Notes: generated from the letters alone by a model not told the origin. A stretch of DNA of 64,000 nt from Rhodoferax sp. BAB1 (GCF_013334205.1 NZ_CP054424.1:1012001-1076000); one strand, 5' to 3'. Positions 43,653 to 52,880 are shown, counted from the stretch's first letter. Made by a program: numbers and translations.

Positions 43653-44552
43653 TCAATGCACCTTCTGCAGGCTGCTGTTGAAACCCAGCTTGCGCACGAT
43701 GGACGAGAAGGAACGCACCTCGGGCGAGGGGCGGTCTGCCTTGCGCCGCAGGATGCCCGGGGTGCGGATGGGGGTGGGGTTCTCGATCGGGATGGCCTTG
43801 AGGGAAGCGCCGCCGGGTATCACGCTGCGCGAGACGATGGTCGCGATCTCGGTGCGCTCCACGAGGGACAGCATGGGGCTGATGGTGTTCATTTCGGCCA
43901 CCACCCGCGGCTCGGCGCCGCTGGCCACGAAACATTCCTCCAGCAGCGAGCGCGTGGTGAACTCCCGGGTGAGCAGGACCAGCGCCTGCCGGTGCAGCTC
44001 CACCATGCGCACCCGCTTGCGTTTGTACAGCGGGTGGCTGGGGCCGACCACCAGCACCATCTCCTCGTTGTAGAGCGGCTCGAAAACCAGCTCGCTCAGG
44101 CCGGCGGGGCGGTAGGTGATGCCCAGGTCCAGCTCGCCCGCGCTGACCTTGTGGACGATGCTGTCGGCCGCCAGTTCCTGCACCGTCATGTGGACGGTGG
44201 GGTGCCGTTTCATGAAGATCGAGACGCACTCGGGGATGAAGCCGAGGTTGAAGGAGTGGGTAGCGCCCACCCGGACGAAACCGGCAAGTTCGCTGTCCGA
44301 TTCCTTCAGGGCGCCGACGCCCTGGTCAATCTCCTGCAGGGCCCGGGTCGCGTAGACGAGAAAGGTCTCGCCGGCTTCGGTGAGCGTGACGCGCTTGGCA
44401 ACCCGCTCGAACAGCAGGCTGCCCAGTTCTTCCTCGAGCTGGCGGATCTGGTGCGACAGGGTGGATTGGGTCACGTGCACCCGCTCGGCCGCCCGGGTGA
44501 AGCTCAGGGAGCCGGCCAGCGCAGCGAAATAGCGGAGATGTCGCAGTTCCAT
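43653..44552 (-). CDS. LysR-family transcriptional regulator
   Basis: This 299-residue protein has an N-terminal winged HTH (MELRHLRYFAALAGSLSFTR, then VTQSTLSHQIRQLEEELGSL) and a C-terminal ligand-binding domain (LAGFVRVGATHSFNLGFIPE). It resembles the CynR/CbbR-type branch and probably responds to an aromatic or organic acid. The ATG at 44552 follows GGAAAG. It converges on the catabolic genes, and its own promoter carries the strongest copy of the shared dyad (44569-44585), suggesting autoregulation. Confidence 0.93.
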   Translation of the reverse strand: MELRHLRYFAALAGSLSFTRAAERVHVTQSTLSHQIRQLEEELGSLLFERVAKRVTLTEAGETFLVYATRALQEIDQGVGALKESDSELAGFVRVGATHSFNLGFIPECVSIFMKRHPTVHMTVQELAADSIVHKVSAGELDLGITYRPAGLSELVFEPLYNEEMVLVVGPSHPLYKRKRVRMVELHRQALVLLTREFTTRSLLEECFVASGAEPRVVAEMNTISPMLSLVERTEIATIVSRSVIPGGASLKAIPIENPTPIRTPGILRRKADRPSPEVRSFSSIVRKLGFNSSLQKVH

Positions 44553-44568
44553 CGGGTTCTTTCCAGTT

Positions 44569-44585
44569 GATCGACACCATCGATC
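44569..44585 (-). promoter_or_regulatory. candidate LysR operator, site 3 (autoregulatory)
   Basis: GATCGA-N5-TCGATC is a perfect dyad 17 bases upstream of the LysR start codon. It contains ACCATCGATC, which matches CCATCGAT in sites 1 and 2, so it is the likely autoregulatory operator. Confidence 0.55.
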
Positions 44586-44678
44586 GTAACCATCCGGATG
44601 CATTCCTGCACGCCTGCGGCACAGGATCCCTGGCGGCCTTCCTCGGCCTTCTTCGGCCAACTGAGAACAGAAATGAGC

Positions 44679-44708
44679 ACGGGGCCGAACTGTGCAGTTG
44701 GGCCCCGT
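44679..44708 (-). terminator. long hairpin after the ETF-QO gene
   Basis: ACGGGGCC and GGCCCCGT pair as an outer stem, and AACTG with CAGTT as an inner stem, separated by one G-G mismatch. It lies 22 bases past the ETF-QO stop. No long T-tract follows, so termination is likely but unproven. Confidence 0.55.
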
Positions 44709-44729
44709 TCCCGTGGACGCTTCAGCGCC

Positions 44730-46415
44730 TCACATGCCGCTGTAGTTCGGCCCGCCGCCGCCTTCGGGCGTGACCCAGACGATGTTCTGCGTGGGGTCCT
44801 TGATGTCGCAGGTCTTGCAGTGCACGCAGTTCTGGGCGTTGATCTGCAGGCGGTCCGTGTTGTCTTCGTTCTTCACGAACTCGTAGACACCGGCCGGGCA
44901 GTAGCGGCTCTCGGGGCCGGCGTACTTCGCCAGGTTGATGCCCACGGGCACGCTGGCGTCTTTCAGCGTCAGGTGGGCCGGTTGGTCTTCGGCGTGGTTG
45001 GTGTTGCTGATGAAGACGCTGGAGAGGCGGTCGAAGGTCAGCTTGCCGTCCGGCTTGGGGTAGGCAATCTGTGCGCACTCGGCCGCAGGCTTGAGGCGGG
45101 TGTGGTCCGCTTCCTTGCGGTGGAGCGTCCAGAACGGGCTCTTGATGCCGATCTTCGGCAGGAACCATTGCTCGATGCCGGTCATGATGGCGCCGATCAG
45201 GTTGCCCTTCTTGAACCACTGTTTGAAGTTGCGCGACTTGTGCAGCTCGTCGTACAGCCAACTCTGGGCGAAGGCCACCGGGTAGGCGCTCACCTCGTCG
45301 TGCGCGCGGCCGCTGCCCAGCGCGCCGTACAGCGCCTCGGCGGCCAGCATGCCGCTCTTGATGGCGGCATGGCTGCCCTTGATGCGGCTGGCGTTCAGGT
45401 AACCCGCGTCGCAGCCCACCAGGGCGCCGCCGGGGAAGACCACCTTGGGCAGGCTCAGCAGGCCGCCAGCGGTGATGGCGCGCGCGCCGTAGCCGATGCG
45501 CTTGCCGCCTTCGATGTGGGCGCGGATGGCGGGGTGCGTCTTCCAGCGCTGCATTTCCTCGAAGGGGCTCAAGTACGGGTTCTGGTAGTCCAGGCCGGTG
45601 ACGAAGCCCAGGGTGATCTTGTTGCCTTCCAGGTGGTAGAGGAAACCGCCACCGTAGGTGCTGTTGTCCATGGGCCAGCCGGCGGTGTGCACCACGAGAC
45701 CGGGTTTGGCCTGGTTGGCCGGCACTTCCCACAGTTCCTTGATGCCCAGGGCGTAGCTCTGCGGGTCCTTGCCTTCATCGAGCTTGTATTTCGCGATGAG
45801 CTGTTTGCCCAGGTGGCCACGCGCGCCTTCGGCGAACACGGTGTACTTGGCGTGCAGCTCCATGCCGAGCTGGAAGTTTTCGGTAGGCTCGCCGTCCTTG
45901 CCAATGCCCAGGTTGCCGGTGGCCACGCCCTTGACCGAACCATCGTCGTTGTAGAGCACCTCGGCGGCGGTGAAGCCGGGGAAGATCTCCACGCCCAGGG
46001 CCTCGGCCTGCTCGCCCAGCCATTTGGTCAGCACACCCAGGCTGATGACGTAGTTGCCCTCGTTGTGGAAGCAGTCGGGCACCAGGAAGTTGGGGGTGCG
46101 CTTGGCACCGGTCTCAGACAGGAAGAGCACGTCGTCGCCGGTCACCGGCTGGTGTAGCGGGGCGCCCATCTCTTTCCAGTTGGGGAAAAGCTCGTTCAGG
46201 GCAATCGGGTCCATCACCGCGCCGGAGAGGATGTGGGCACCGGGCTCGCCGCCTTTTTCCAGCACGACGACCGAGACGTCCTGGCCTTTTTCAGTCGCCA
46301 GTTGCTTGAGGCGGATGGCCGTGGACAGGCCGCCGGGGCCGCCGCCGACCACGACCACGTCGTATTCCATGGCTTCGCGGGGGCCGAACTGGGCAAGGAT
46401 TTCTTCGTGGGTCAT
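44730..46415 (-). CDS. electron-transfer flavoprotein-ubiquinone oxidoreductase
   Basis: The 561-residue protein is an ETF-QO, which passes electrons from fatty-acid and amino-acid dehydrogenases via ETF to ubiquinone at the membrane. The FAD Rossmann motif YDVVVVGGGPGGLSTAI is near residue 18, EPGAHILSGAVMDP follows, and the C-terminal ferredoxin-like part has CPAGVYEF and CVHCKTCDIKDP for a 4Fe-4S cluster. Length is typical. It diverges from the SDR gene across 172 bases holding a large palindrome. Confidence 0.95.
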   Translation of the reverse strand: MTHEEILAQFGPREAMEYDVVVVGGGPGGLSTAIRLKQLATEKGQDVSVVVLEKGGEPGAHILSGAVMDPIALNELFPNWKEMGAPLHQPVTGDDVLFLSETGAKRTPNFLVPDCFHNEGNYVISLGVLTKWLGEQAEALGVEIFPGFTAAEVLYNDDGSVKGVATGNLGIGKDGEPTENFQLGMELHAKYTVFAEGARGHLGKQLIAKYKLDEGKDPQSYALGIKELWEVPANQAKPGLVVHTAGWPMDNSTYGGGFLYHLEGNKITLGFVTGLDYQNPYLSPFEEMQRWKTHPAIRAHIEGGKRIGYGARAITAGGLLSLPKVVFPGGALVGCDAGYLNASRIKGSHAAIKSGMLAAEALYGALGSGRAHDEVSAYPVAFAQSWLYDELHKSRNFKQWFKKGNLIGAIMTGIEQWFLPKIGIKSPFWTLHRKEADHTRLKPAAECAQIAYPKPDGKLTFDRLSSVFISNTNHAEDQPAHLTLKDASVPVGINLAKYAGPESRYCPAGVYEFVKNEDNTDRLQINAQNCVHCKTCDIKDPTQNIVWVTPEGGGGPNYSGM

Positions 46416-46535
46416 GGCGGCTGCTTTCTTCTTTGGAAGTCGCTTGATAATGGTGCGGGTTCGGCGCGCAATGCTACGGATTAACCCGCGGCAAACCTGT
46501 CGGATACGCGACTGATTTTAAAGCGGAATGATTGC

Positions 46536-46559
46536 AAAATAGAACGGTCGTTCTATTTT
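46536..46559. promoter_or_regulatory. 24-base perfect palindrome, TetR-type operator
   Basis: Eleven-base arms AAAATAGAACG and CGTTCTATTTT flank a GT centre. This is the usual size and style of a TetR-family operator and it lies 29-52 bases upstream of the SDR gene. No TetR regulator is encoded in the window. A control of the SDR and possibly of the divergent ETF-QO gene is inferred. Confidence 0.6.
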
Positions 46560-46587
46560 TGTCGGGTATTTTTCGAAAGGGCCCAGC

Positions 46588-47370
46588 ATGGCTTACAGCA
46601 TCGATCTTTCCGGCCGTGTGGCCTTCATCACCGGCGCCTCGGGCGGCCTGGGCGCGCAGTTTGCGCGTACCCTGTCGCGCGCCGGCGCTGCCGTGGTGCT
46701 GGCGGCGCGCCGCACCGAGAAGCTCAAGGAACTGCGCGCGCAGATCGAGGGCGAGGGCGGGGACGCCCACGTGGTGGAGCTGGACGTGACGGACATCGGC
46801 TCCATCAAGTCGGCCGTGGCGCACGCCGAGACCGAGGTGGGCTCCATCGACATCCTCATCAACAACTCGGGTGTGAGCACCACGCAGCGCCTGGTGGACG
46901 TGACGGAGGAGGACTACGACTACGTGCTCGACACCAACACCAAGGGCGCTTTTTTCGTGGCCCAGGAAGTGGGCAAGCGCATGCTGGCGCGCGCCCGGGG
47001 GGCGGCGCCGGGCACCTACACGGGTGGGCGCATCGTCAACATCGCCTCCATGGCCGGGCTCAAGGTGCTGCCGCAGATCGGCGTGTACTGCATGAGCAAG
47101 GCGGCCGTGGTGCACATGACGCGCGCCATGGCCATGGAGTGGGGCAAGTTCGGCATCAACGTCAACGCCTTGTGCCCGGGCTACATCGACACCGAGATCA
47201 ACCACCACCACTGGCAGACCGAGCAGGGGCGCAAGCTCATCGATATGCTGCCGCGCAAGCGCGTGGGCCAGCCGGCCGACCTGGACGCGGTGCTGGTGAT
47301 GCTGTGTGCCAAGGAGAGCCATTTCATCAACGGCGCGGTGATCCAGGCCGACGACGGCTTCGCGACCTGA
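46588..47370 (+). CDS. short-chain dehydrogenase/reductase
   Basis: The 260-residue protein is a classical SDR: cofactor motif TGASGGLG at residues 15-22, NNSG at 92-95, and the catalytic Ser154, Tyr167 and Lys171 (VYCMSKAA). Such enzymes reduce or oxidise hydroxy/keto groups with NAD(P)H; a 3-hydroxyacyl substrate is plausible because ETF-QO is divergent, but this is not shown. AAAGGG precedes the ATG. The palindrome at 46536-46559 probably controls it. Confidence 0.9.
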   Translation: MAYSIDLSGRVAFITGASGGLGAQFARTLSRAGAAVVLAARRTEKLKELRAQIEGEGGDAHVVELDVTDIGSIKSAVAHAETEVGSIDILINNSGVSTTQRLVDVTEEDYDYVLDTNTKGAFFVAQEVGKRMLARARGAAPGTYTGGRIVNIASMAGLKVLPQIGVYCMSKAAVVHMTRAMAMEWGKFGINVNALCPGYIDTEINHHHWQTEQGRKLIDMLPRKRVGQPADLDAVLVMLCAKESHFINGAVIQADDGFAT

Positions 47371-47446
47371 GGGCTGCCTTCGGCTGCCGTGGCCGGGCCT
47401 TGATGCAGGTCATGAAACGGCGGGCCCGGCGGCGCAAAATAGGCAC

Positions 47447-49870
47447 ATGCCCATCATCACGGTCCCGCCTGCCGACCTGCGCCTGAGCGTCGACGCCCGG
47501 GCGCTGGGATTTGCCGACACCTCCGAACTGCTGGACCAGCCCCTGCCCTGGATCGGGCAGGAGCGGGCCGAGCAGGCGGCGCGCTTCGGCCTGCAGATGG
47601 ACGCGCCGGACTACAACCTCTTCGTGCTGGGCGAGGTGGGCAGCGGGCGCACCACGCTGCTGGCGCAGATGATGCGCGAGGTGGCGGCCAGTCGGCCGGT
47701 GCCACCCGACCTGTGTTACCTGCACAACTTCGACGCGCCCGAACGCCCGCGCGCGCTGCGCATGCCGCCCGGCCAGGGCCGCCAGCTGCGCAGCCTGATG
47801 CAGCAGCTGGTCAAGACCCTGCAGGCGGAGATTGCCAAGCGCCTGGACGGCGAGGACTTCCGTGGCGAGAGTGCCCACCTGCAGAAGGCCTACAAGGCCG
47901 AGGACCAGCGCGTCTACGCCGAACTGGACGCCTACGCCGAGGCGCGCAACTTTGCCATCATCCGCGATGAGGGCCATCTGGTGCTGACCTTGCGCGACGA
48001 CAAGGGCGAGCCCATGACCGAGGGCAAGCTGCTGGCCCTGCCGAAGGAAAAACGTGCCGAGACCGACCGGCTGGAGGAAGAGCTGCGCGGCGAGATCACG
48101 CGTTACCTGGAGAAGACGCGCGCGCTGGAACGGGTGATGAACGAGGGCCTGGCCGCGCTGCGCCGCCAGGTCATCAAGCCCCTGCTGGAGCACGAGCTGC
48201 AGGAGATCCGCAACGAACTGCGCAAGCAGATCAAGGACACGGTCAAGCTGGGCAGCTACCTGGACCAGGTGGCGCACGACGTGCTGGAGAACCTGGAACT
48301 GTTCCAGCCCGGTGACAGCGACGAGGATGGCGTGCGTGCCGTGGCGCTGGCCAGCGTGCTGACGCGCTACAGCGTGAACCTGGTGGTGGACAACCAGGGC
48401 CGCGCCGGCGCGCCGGTCATCGTCGAGGACAACCCCCTGTTCCGCACCCTGTTCGGCAGCGTCGAGTACCAGAACGAGAACGACGTGCTGGTGACGGACT
48501 ATTCGCGCATCCGCGCAGGCAGCCTGCTGCGCGCGCACGGCGGTTTCCTCATGTTGCACCTGCGCGACCTGCTGGCCGACGAGCCGGTGTGGGAGAAGCT
48601 GCGCCGTTTCCTGCGCAGCGCCCGCCTGCAGATCGAGGAGCCCGGCATGCTCTACGCGCCCATCGCCGCCGTGTCGCTGCAGCCCGAGCCGGTGGACGTG
48701 GACGTGAAGATCATCCTGGTGGGCTCGGTGGAGGAGTACTACGCCGTGCAGGAGGGTGACCCCGAGTTCGCGCGGCGCTTCCGCTGCAAGGTGGACTTTG
48801 CCGAGAGCTTCACGGCCAGTGCCCAGACCCGCCGCGCCACCGCCATCTTCGTGGCCCACACCTGCCGCAAGCTGGGCCTGCCGCATTTCAGCGCGCCGGC
48901 CGTGGCTGCGCTGCTGGAGCAGGCCCACCGCGAGGCCGAGGACCAGACGCGCCAGAGCGCCATCTTCGCGCACAGCGAGGCGCTGGTGATGGAGGCGGCA
49001 GCCATGGCGCGCGCACGCGGCGCCGCGCTGGTGGAGGCGAGCGATGTGCTGGCCGCACGCCTGGCGCGCATCCACCGCCACGACTACCCCGAGCAGCGCC
49101 TGCAGGAAACCATACTGGATGGGGAGCGCCTGCTGGACGTGGACGGCGAGAGGGTGGCGCAGGTCAACGGCCTGACCGTGGTCGACCTGGGCGACTACCG
49201 CTTCGGCTTCCCGGTGCGCGTGACGGCGCGCACGCACGCGGGCGACGAGGGCCTGCTCAACATCGAGCGCGAGGTGGAGCTCTCGGGCCCCATCCACGAC
49301 AAGGGCGTGCTCATCCTCAACAGCTACCTGGCCGCGCTGTTCGCGCACATCGCGCCGCTGGCGCTCAACGCCGCGGTGGTGTTCGAGCAGGAGTACAGCG
49401 GGGTGGAGGGCGACTCGGCCTCCTGCGCCGAGTTCTATGCCCTGCTGTCCTCGCTCTCGGGCCTGCCGCTGCAGCAGGGCATCGCCGTGACCGGCGCGGT
49501 GAACCAGCATGGCGAGATGCTGCCGGTGGGTGGCATCAACGAGAAGATCGAGGGCTACTTCCGCAGCTGCGAACTCATCGGTCTGACGGGCCGCCAGGGC
49601 GTGCTGATCCCGCGCCGCAACCGCCGCCACCTGATGCTGGACCCGCGCGTGGTGGAGGCGGTGGTCCAGGGGCGTTTCCACATCTGGACGGCCGACAGCG
49701 CCGGCGAGGGCATGGAGCTGCTCTGTGGCCAGCGCTTTGGTGAACTCGGTCCCGCCGGCTACCCGGCCGACACGGTGCTGGGCCGCGCACAGAAGACACT
49801 GCAGGACTACCGCAAGGCCACCCAGGCCGCCGGCGCGAAACCCGAGCGCCGGCCACGCACGCTGAAGTAG
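47447..49870 (+). CDS. Lon-family ATP-dependent protease (AAA/S16)
   Basis: The 807-residue protein has an AAA domain with Walker A GEVGSGRTT at residues 62-70, a long coiled-coil insertion (about 110-270), and a Lon S16 protease domain with Ser657 in EGDSASCAEF and Lys700 in GGINEKIEGYF, spaced 43 as in Lon. It lacks the N-terminal LAN domain of housekeeping Lon and fits the LonB/LonC-like or YcbZ-like groups. It degrades selected cytosolic proteins. There is no ribosome site; CAAAAT ends six bases before the ATG. A TPR gene converges three bases from its stop. Confidence 0.9.
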   Translation: MPIITVPPADLRLSVDARALGFADTSELLDQPLPWIGQERAEQAARFGLQMDAPDYNLFVLGEVGSGRTTLLAQMMREVAASRPVPPDLCYLHNFDAPERPRALRMPPGQGRQLRSLMQQLVKTLQAEIAKRLDGEDFRGESAHLQKAYKAEDQRVYAELDAYAEARNFAIIRDEGHLVLTLRDDKGEPMTEGKLLALPKEKRAETDRLEEELRGEITRYLEKTRALERVMNEGLAALRRQVIKPLLEHELQEIRNELRKQIKDTVKLGSYLDQVAHDVLENLELFQPGDSDEDGVRAVALASVLTRYSVNLVVDNQGRAGAPVIVEDNPLFRTLFGSVEYQNENDVLVTDYSRIRAGSLLRAHGGFLMLHLRDLLADEPVWEKLRRFLRSARLQIEEPGMLYAPIAAVSLQPEPVDVDVKIILVGSVEEYYAVQEGDPEFARRFRCKVDFAESFTASAQTRRATAIFVAHTCRKLGLPHFSAPAVAALLEQAHREAEDQTRQSAIFAHSEALVMEAAAMARARGAALVEASDVLAARLARIHRHDYPEQRLQETILDGERLLDVDGERVAQVNGLTVVDLGDYRFGFPVRVTARTHAGDEGLLNIEREVELSGPIHDKGVLILNSYLAALFAHIAPLALNAAVVFEQEYSGVEGDSASCAEFYALLSSLSGLPLQQGIAVTGAVNQHGEMLPVGGINEKIEGYFRSCELIGLTGRQGVLIPRRNRRHLMLDPRVVEAVVQGRFHIWTADSAGEGMELLCGQRFGELGPAGYPADTVLGRAQKTLQDYRKATQAAGAKPERRPRTLK

Positions 49871-49873
49871 CGC

Positions 49874-50329
49874 CTACTTGCCCAGGAGCGCGGCCTCATA
49901 GGCTTTTTTCAGGTCGCGGTATTCCTCGCAGGGGAAGAAGCAGAGCCGGTCCAGTATCTCGAGGTGCTCGCGTGCCTTGTCCAGGCGGCCGAGCGAGAGG
50001 TAGGCCTCGCCAATGTACTCGTGGGCGCCGCGGTGTTTCGGGTCCAGCGCCAGCGCGCGCAGGTAGGCATCCAGCGATTCGTTGTAGCGCTGCAGATGCC
50101 GGTAGCTGTAGCCCAGCAGGTTGTAGCCGTCGGCATTGCCGGGGTGTTCGCGTGTGTAGCCTGTCAGCAGGGTGGCGGCAGCGCGCCAGTCCTGCTTTTT
50201 GATCAGCGCGCGCGCCTGCTGCAACTCGTCGGGCGGGTCCGGGGTGACGGGGGTGATGTCGGCGGCGCGTACCGGGGTGGCACACAGCAGCATGGCCATA
50301 ACGATGGCGGGCAGGGTGATGGAACGCAT
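49874..50329 (-). CDS. secreted TPR-repeat protein
   Basis: This 151-residue protein has a signal peptide (ITLPAIVMAMLLCATPVRAA) and about three tetratricopeptide repeats (NADGYNLLGYSYRHLQRYNE, ALALDPKHRGAHEYIGEAY). It is a periplasmic scaffold protein of unknown partner. The ATG at 50329 follows AGGAG; the longer frame to 50413 is unsupported. It converges on the Lon-family gene. Confidence 0.85.
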   Translation of the reverse strand: MRSITLPAIVMAMLLCATPVRAADITPVTPDPPDELQQARALIKKQDWRAAATLLTGYTREHPGNADGYNLLGYSYRHLQRYNESLDAYLRALALDPKHRGAHEYIGEAYLSLGRLDKAREHLEILDRLCFFPCEEYRDLKKAYEAALLGK

Positions 50330-50441
50330 GATGCGGCTCCTGCCGGACGGCGGCGGGATGGCCGCGGGTCGGGTCCGGGCAACAAGCTTAGGCTTGGCCC
50401 GCGGGGATTGCAAGCCGTGCCGCTGGCGGTGTTACCAGCCC

Positions 50442-51017
50442 TTACTTCTTGTCCCGGGGCACACGGCCCAGCAGGTAGAACTCGGGGTTGGGCATCATGT
50501 TGCTGAACGAGGCCATGCGGTTGGAGAGGCCGAAGAAGGCCGTGATGGCGGCGATGTCCCAGGCGTCCTCATCGCTGAAGCCGTGGGCGTGCAGGGCGGC
50601 GAAGTCGTCCTCGCCGATTTCATGCGAGCGCTGGCAGACCTTCATGGCGAAGTCCAGCATGGCGCGCTGGCGTGGCGTGATGTCGGCCTTGCGGTAGTTG
50701 ACGGCGACCTGGTCGGCCACCAGGGGCTTTTTCTCGTAGATGCGCAGGATGGCGCCGTGCGCCACCACGCAGTACAGGCACTGGTTGGCTGCGCTGGTGG
50801 TGGTGACGATCATCTCGCGCTCGCCCTTGGTGAGACCCGAGTCTTCCTTGAGCATGAGCGCGTCGTGGTAGGCGAAGAAGGCGCGCCATTCGGCCGGCCG
50901 GCGCGCCAGCGCCAGGAAGACGTTGGGGATGAAACCGGATTTCTCCTGCACCTCCAGGATGCGGGCGCGGATGTCCTCGGGCAGGTCCTTGAGTTCGGGG
51001 TGGGGGTAGCGGTTCAT
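50442..51017 (-). CDS. AhpD-like peroxidase-related protein
   Basis: The 191-residue protein belongs to the carboxymuconolactone decarboxylase/AhpD superfamily, peroxidase-related branch. The active site CLYCVVAHG (Cys80, Cys83, His87) is intact. These proteins reduce peroxides using a thiol pair; the donor is unknown. The ATG at 51017 is chosen over a frame from 51044. Its 5' region abuts the long palindrome at 51058-51224. Confidence 0.88.
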   Translation of the reverse strand: MNRYPHPELKDLPEDIRARILEVQEKSGFIPNVFLALARRPAEWRAFFAYHDALMLKEDSGLTKGEREMIVTTTSAANQCLYCVVAHGAILRIYEKKPLVADQVAVNYRKADITPRQRAMLDFAMKVCQRSHEIGEDDFAALHAHGFSDEDAWDIAAITAFFGLSNRMASFSNMMPNPEFYLLGRVPRDKK

Positions 51018-51057
51018 GCGGTCTCCGACAGGTGGAGAGCGCATTATCGGGCGCGGA

Positions 51058-51224
51058 CTCAGAGGGTGAGCGTTTTTCGAGCGTGGCCGAGCAACGCGCC
51101 CAAACGTATCCGATCTAGGCGCAAAGCACAGCCATAGCTCGGGCTATGGCGCGCATTTGCAACGCCGAGCGGGTGCGTTTGGGCGTGGTGAGCGGGCATG
51201 AACGAAAGACTCTCACCCTCTCAG
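51058..51224. repeat. 167-base imperfect palindrome (candidate MITE-like repeat)
   Basis: Two arms of about 81 and 82 bases (51058-51138 and 51143-51224) pair around a TCGG centre. The centre stem GCCATAGC/GCTATGGC is perfect, CGCCCAAACG pairs with CGTTTGGGCG further out, and the outer end CTCAGAGGGTGAG pairs with CTCACCCTCTCAG with one mismatch. It fills the space between the AhpD-like and diguanylate cyclase genes, and its outer arm contains the stop codon of the latter. Confidence 0.85.
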
Positions 51225-52708
51225 GCTTCCAGGTCGGTGAAAGCGCTGTTGCGGCCCGAGGCCTTGGCGCGGTACAGGGCCCGGTCGGCGCGGCGCAGCA
51301 GCGTTTCGGCGGTTTCGCCCTCGCGCCACTGGGCCAGGCCGGCGCTGATGGTGATGTGCTGGGGCAGCCCCGGGATCTTCAGCGCCGTCACGGCCGCGCG
51401 CATGCGCTCCACCAGCGTCACGGCATCGTCGAGGCCGGTTTCGGTCAGCAGGGTCACGAACTCCTCGCCCCCCATGCGCGCGACATGGTCGCTCTGGCGC
51501 AGATTGGCCACCAGGCTGTCGGCCACCTGGCGCAGCACGGTGTCACCGACGTCGTGGCCATACTTGTCGTTGACCTGCTTGAAATGGTCCAGGTCGAAGT
51601 AGACGGCGGTGAGCGCGCGGCGGTAGCGCTGCGCGCGCAGGATTTCGTCGTCCAGCCGCAACTCCAGCATGCGCCGGTTGCCGATGCCGGTGAGTGCGTC
51701 GGTCAGCATCAGCCGTTCGAGTTCGTGCCGTGCCAGCTCCTCTCTCTTGAGGGTGCGCAGCAGGATGGACCCCAGCAGCACGGAGAAGCCCGAGATCAGG
51801 AGGGCGACCAGGACCAGCAGCCCGGTGTGCAGGCGCCAGTCTGCCAGCAGGTCTTCGATCGAGGCGGTGACGGCCACCACCAGGGGGTAGTCCTGCACGC
51901 GGGTGTAGGCCACGGCGCGGGAACGGCCGTCGACCGGGCTCAGCTCGGAATGGTAGAAACCGCCAGGCTTGTTGCCCATGTGCTGCCTCCACATCGGGCT
52001 CTGTGCGACGGAGGAACCGATGATTTTGTCATCCATGGGGCTGCGGAACATGAAGAGGCCATCGTCCCGCAGGATGGCGATGGTGCCCCGGGGCTGGATG
52101 CGCTCGGCTTCAAAGTTTCCGGCGATGCGGTCGAGCTCGATGGCCGCGAACAGCACGGCGATGTCGCCGCCGGCCCGGGTCACCGGGATGGAGATGGGGA
52201 TGCCCAGCTTGCCCGTGACCCGGCTGACCACGGGTTTGGCCACGTAGAGGCCGCGGGTCTGCTCCTTGAACTGGGCCTGGAAGTAGTCGCGGTCGGCGAC
52301 ATTGGTCCGGTTCGTCTGTCCGCGGTCGGGGACGTAACGCAGCGTGCCGTCGCGCGTGACCATGCGGATGTCGATGAGCTTGTCGGAGGCGTTGCGCAGG
52401 TTCTCGACCAGGCGGATGAAGCCCGGTGCCTTGCCGGGGTCCTGGTCGGGGTGTTCGGCCATCCAGAGGCTGGCGATGGTGAGGGAGGTTTGGGCCTCCT
52501 TGAAGAGGTTGCGGGTCTGCTCGTGGACGGCGGTATTGAGCTGCTTGAGCACCTGCTCGTTGGCCGCGAGGGTGCTGCTGCGCTCCCACCAGGACCAGAA
52601 GCCGACGAAACCCCAGAGACACAGAAGCAAACCACCCACCAGCCCGTAGACGATGCGGTGATGGACCCCGAGCGTCTGCTCGATCAGCCAGCCCTTGAGA
52701 CCTTGCAA
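51221..52708 (-). CDS. membrane diguanylate cyclase with periplasmic Cache-type sensor
   Basis: The 495-residue protein has a first helix (IVYGLVGGLLLCLWGFVGFW), a periplasmic region of about 270 residues with dCache-like motifs (RDYFQAQFKEQTRGLYVAKP, GDIAVLFAAIELD), a second helix (LHTGLLVLVALLISGFSVLL) and a GGDEF domain (RMGGEEF) with a normal RxxD I-site (RQSD). It makes c-di-GMP in response to a periplasmic ligand. A TTG at 52708 is the best start because AGGAG lies six bases upstream; the frame continues to 52789 without support. Its stop lies inside the long palindrome. Confidence 0.88.
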   Translation of the reverse strand: MQGLKGWLIEQTLGVHHRIVYGLVGGLLLCLWGFVGFWSWWERSSTLAANEQVLKQLNTAVHEQTRNLFKEAQTSLTIASLWMAEHPDQDPGKAPGFIRLVENLRNASDKLIDIRMVTRDGTLRYVPDRGQTNRTNVADRDYFQAQFKEQTRGLYVAKPVVSRVTGKLGIPISIPVTRAGGDIAVLFAAIELDRIAGNFEAERIQPRGTIAILRDDGLFMFRSPMDDKIIGSSVAQSPMWRQHMGNKPGGFYHSELSPVDGRSRAVAYTRVQDYPLVVAVTASIEDLLADWRLHTGLLVLVALLISGFSVLLGSILLRTLKREELARHELERLMLTDALTGIGNRRMLELRLDDEILRAQRYRRALTAVYFDLDHFKQVNDKYGHDVGDTVLRQVADSLVANLRQSDHVARMGGEEFVTLLTETGLDDAVTLVERMRAAVTALKIPGLPQHITISAGLAQWREGETAETLLRRADRALYRAKASGRNSAFTDLEA

Positions 52709-52880
52709 ACGGGAACTCCTAACGACTCGATCTTGTTGTTCTGCGCGCCTGTTACGCCTGCAGCCAGTCCCTGAAACCCAGACTGGCACTCTAATGCATA
52801 TCCCCAGCCGCGTCGAGATGGCCCGGCCTCGCCAGGCGTCAAAGTGATGAAGAAGTCACGCAGGCTCTGAGGCCGCGCTG

